Part shown: positions 37,345-38,654 of the stretch, piece after piece
Position numbering within the stretch: position 1 is the first letter of the stretch
Layout of the letters: every line of letters begins with the position of its first letter
Assembly (NCBI GenBank): GCA_024277445.1
Contig: JAJRVE010000150.1
Location: forward strand, 1-38,654
DNA: 38,654 nt
Source of the DNA: Campylobacterales bacterium
GTDB taxonomy: Bacteria; Campylobacterota; Campylobacteria; Campylobacterales; Sulfurimonadaceae
Direction: 5' to 3'
Notes under the pieces: generated by a model
Database searches by the model: none
What the model saw: only the letters and a program-made list of their open reading frames with translations
What the model was told of the DNA's origin: nothing
Program-made: the position numbers and the translations under genes

Positions 37345-37959
37345 TTAGTAGAGTGCACGACCACATCCTTGCATGTTTACCCCATCAAAGTTGATGTAAA
37401 CCGTTGACTCATAACTTCGATCAACCATGGTGTCATGGCAAACTCTGTTTTCGATGCGAACATATAAAAGATTGGTGTTGGACTGCATCTTGTACTCGGT
37501 TGCCTTGTATTGTGAAGCACGCTCAACAACCTTGAAGTGTGTCTTGACTTCACCATAGTTTGTTATAAAAAGCACCTCTTTGTCTGAAGTGATCTCTAAC
37601 ACCCATCCTGGCTCATTACCAACAGCACGGAAGGCAACACCATTGAGCTTCGCTTTTTCAAAGGTCGCAGCGATGTCATCATTTTGACAATTGTACTGCT
37701 TTTTTCCTACCTCTAATATGGCTTCCTCACCTTTACTCCAGTACATAACATCATCTGCGCCATACTTGACATCTGAGTCACTCTGAAGGCGTTTGGTCTT
37801 GAGGGTTTTAGAGGGGAGAAAGAGCCATGCAGCTTCGTCACTCGCCTCCGCCACAAAGCTGTAGTTATCAGAACAGTTGTAGACATAAACATTTTTCTCT
37901 TTACTCTCTGCAGAGAGGCTAACACCCAATAGTAATAGTAAAAAAAGTCTAAACAGCAT
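37345..37959 (-). CDS. Exported MliC-like / COG3650-like protein
   Basis: Signal peptide; N-terminal YNCSDNYSFVAEASDEAAWLFLPSKTLKTKRLQS resembles MliC; VAFRAVGNEPGWVLEI resembles COG3650 'GNEPxW'. Confidence 0.7.
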   Translation of the reverse strand: MLFRLFLLLLLGVSLSAESKEKNVYVYNCSDNYSFVAEASDEAAWLFLPSKTLKTKRLQSDSDVKYGADDVMYWSKGEEAILEVGKKQYNCQNDDIAATFEKAKLNGVAFRAVGNEPGWVLEITSDKEVLFITNYGEVKTHFKVVERASQYKATEYKMQSNTNLLYVRIENRVCHDTMVDRSYESTVYINFDGVNMQGCGRALY

Positions 37960-38654
37960 GGTCTACTTGACCTCTTCTGTAGCGTAACATTAAGTACGCC
38001 AGCAGTGAATATACGATGGTTTGTATCCATAACAATCCAAACTGATTCATAACCTGATCAAAGGAAGCACCCATCTGGTTAAGGCGTAAAAAGCCTTGTA
38101 TACCTGGTGTGGTTGGTGCTAGGTTAGAGAGCCAGATCAACCACTCTGGTAACATCTCCAGTGGCCAGACAAAACCTGCTGAAAAGACCAAAGGTAGAGA
38201 GGTGATTAAAATCACGGGAGTAGGGTATTCACGCCCTTTGAAGAGTGCACCCAACAGTGTTCCTAATGCGGCGACTGCTACCAGAAAGCTCACTCCATAG
38301 AGTAGGAGTTCACCTACTTTAGCAATGTGTGGCACACCAAAAAAGCCAAAGGAAAAACCGAAAAAGAAAAGCATATATACAAAGTAGATACTTCCAAAAG
38401 CAATATAACGGACAGCCATAACAGCACTAACACGCTCGGTGTTGTAGTAGCCTCTCTGCCCTAAGCGGTTCTGACTGTTCTGCCCGCCACCTAGAAGTGA
38501 TATACCGATCAACATGGTCTGTTGCAATATCAAGATGAAGACTGCAGGGATAACGTAATTGATATAAGAACCGGAGATGTTAAAGGTGTTTATATAGCTT
38601 GTTTTAAAAGGGGTATACTCTAATTTTGCGGTCACCATCGGCACACTCTTTTTG
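37949..38654 (-). CDS. ABC-2 type transporter permease, C-terminal part (runs off window end)
   Basis: Multi-TM; frame stays open past 38644 to the window edge; YVIPAVFILILQQTMLIGISLLGGGQN and FSAGFVWPLEMLPEWLIWLSNLAPTTPGIQGFLRLNQMG typical of YhhJ/YbhS-like permeases. Confidence 0.85.
   Translation of the reverse strand, partial: KKSVPMVTAKLEYTPFKTSYINTFNISGSYINYVIPAVFILILQQTMLIGISLLGGGQNSQNRLGQRGYYNTERVSAVMAVRYIAFGSIYFVYMLFFFGFSFGFFGVPHIAKVGELLLYGVSFLVAVAALGTLLGALFKGREYPTPVILITSLPLVFSAGFVWPLEMLPEWLIWLSNLAPTTPGIQGFLRLNQMGASFDQVMNQFGLLWIQTIVYSLLAYLMLRYRRGQVDHAV

Noticed and set aside
1-38654. CRISPR array, prophage, integron or restriction-modification system
   Set aside because: No regularly spaced repeats with unique spacers, no integrase/capsid/methylase-type proteins seen in the ORF track.

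Overview
The window looks like a chromosomal segment of a Campylobacterota (Sulfurimonas/Sulfurovum-like) bacterium. This taxonomic call is inferred from protein character only. It is gene-dense and contains:
- a partial PilT-like ATPase, an RNase J with an Asn/Arg-rich N-terminal tail, RsmA, a DUF2202 lipoprotein plus a two-component system, and RecQ;
- a complete phosphate regulon: pstB-pstA-pstC, cca, a PhoR-like kinase, a PhoB-like regulator, PhoU, a porin and PstS;
- SelO, TypA/BipA, an exported glutaminase plus an OprD-like porin, a CBS-domain CNNM/CorC-type protein, an SLC13 permease, an MscS channel and an NAD(P)H quinone oxidoreductase;
- FolA, ThyA, a HigBA toxin-antitoxin module, a dGTPase-like HD protein, a MOSC protein and a partial ABC-2 permease.
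No CRISPR array, rRNA, tRNA or phage was recognised.
The main non-routine signals are:
(i) an in-frame TGA that splits RNase J, with coding potential resuming in the same frame to a natural stop;
(ii) a ~110-bp structured repeat with terminal inverted repeats, three copies, each at or within ~20 bp of the 3' end of a minus-strand gene, with a compensatory base-pair change in an internal hairpin;
(iii) four Pho-box promoters with one shared architecture, TGTAAC-N5-YGTWAC-N10-TANNNT, including one for a porin that also has a 7x7-bp tandem repeat just upstream;
(iv) a pair of divergent intergenic repeats with compensatory hairpin changes;
(v) two small ORFs missing from the ORF track, one of them a 57-aa membrane protein overlapping the end of higA.
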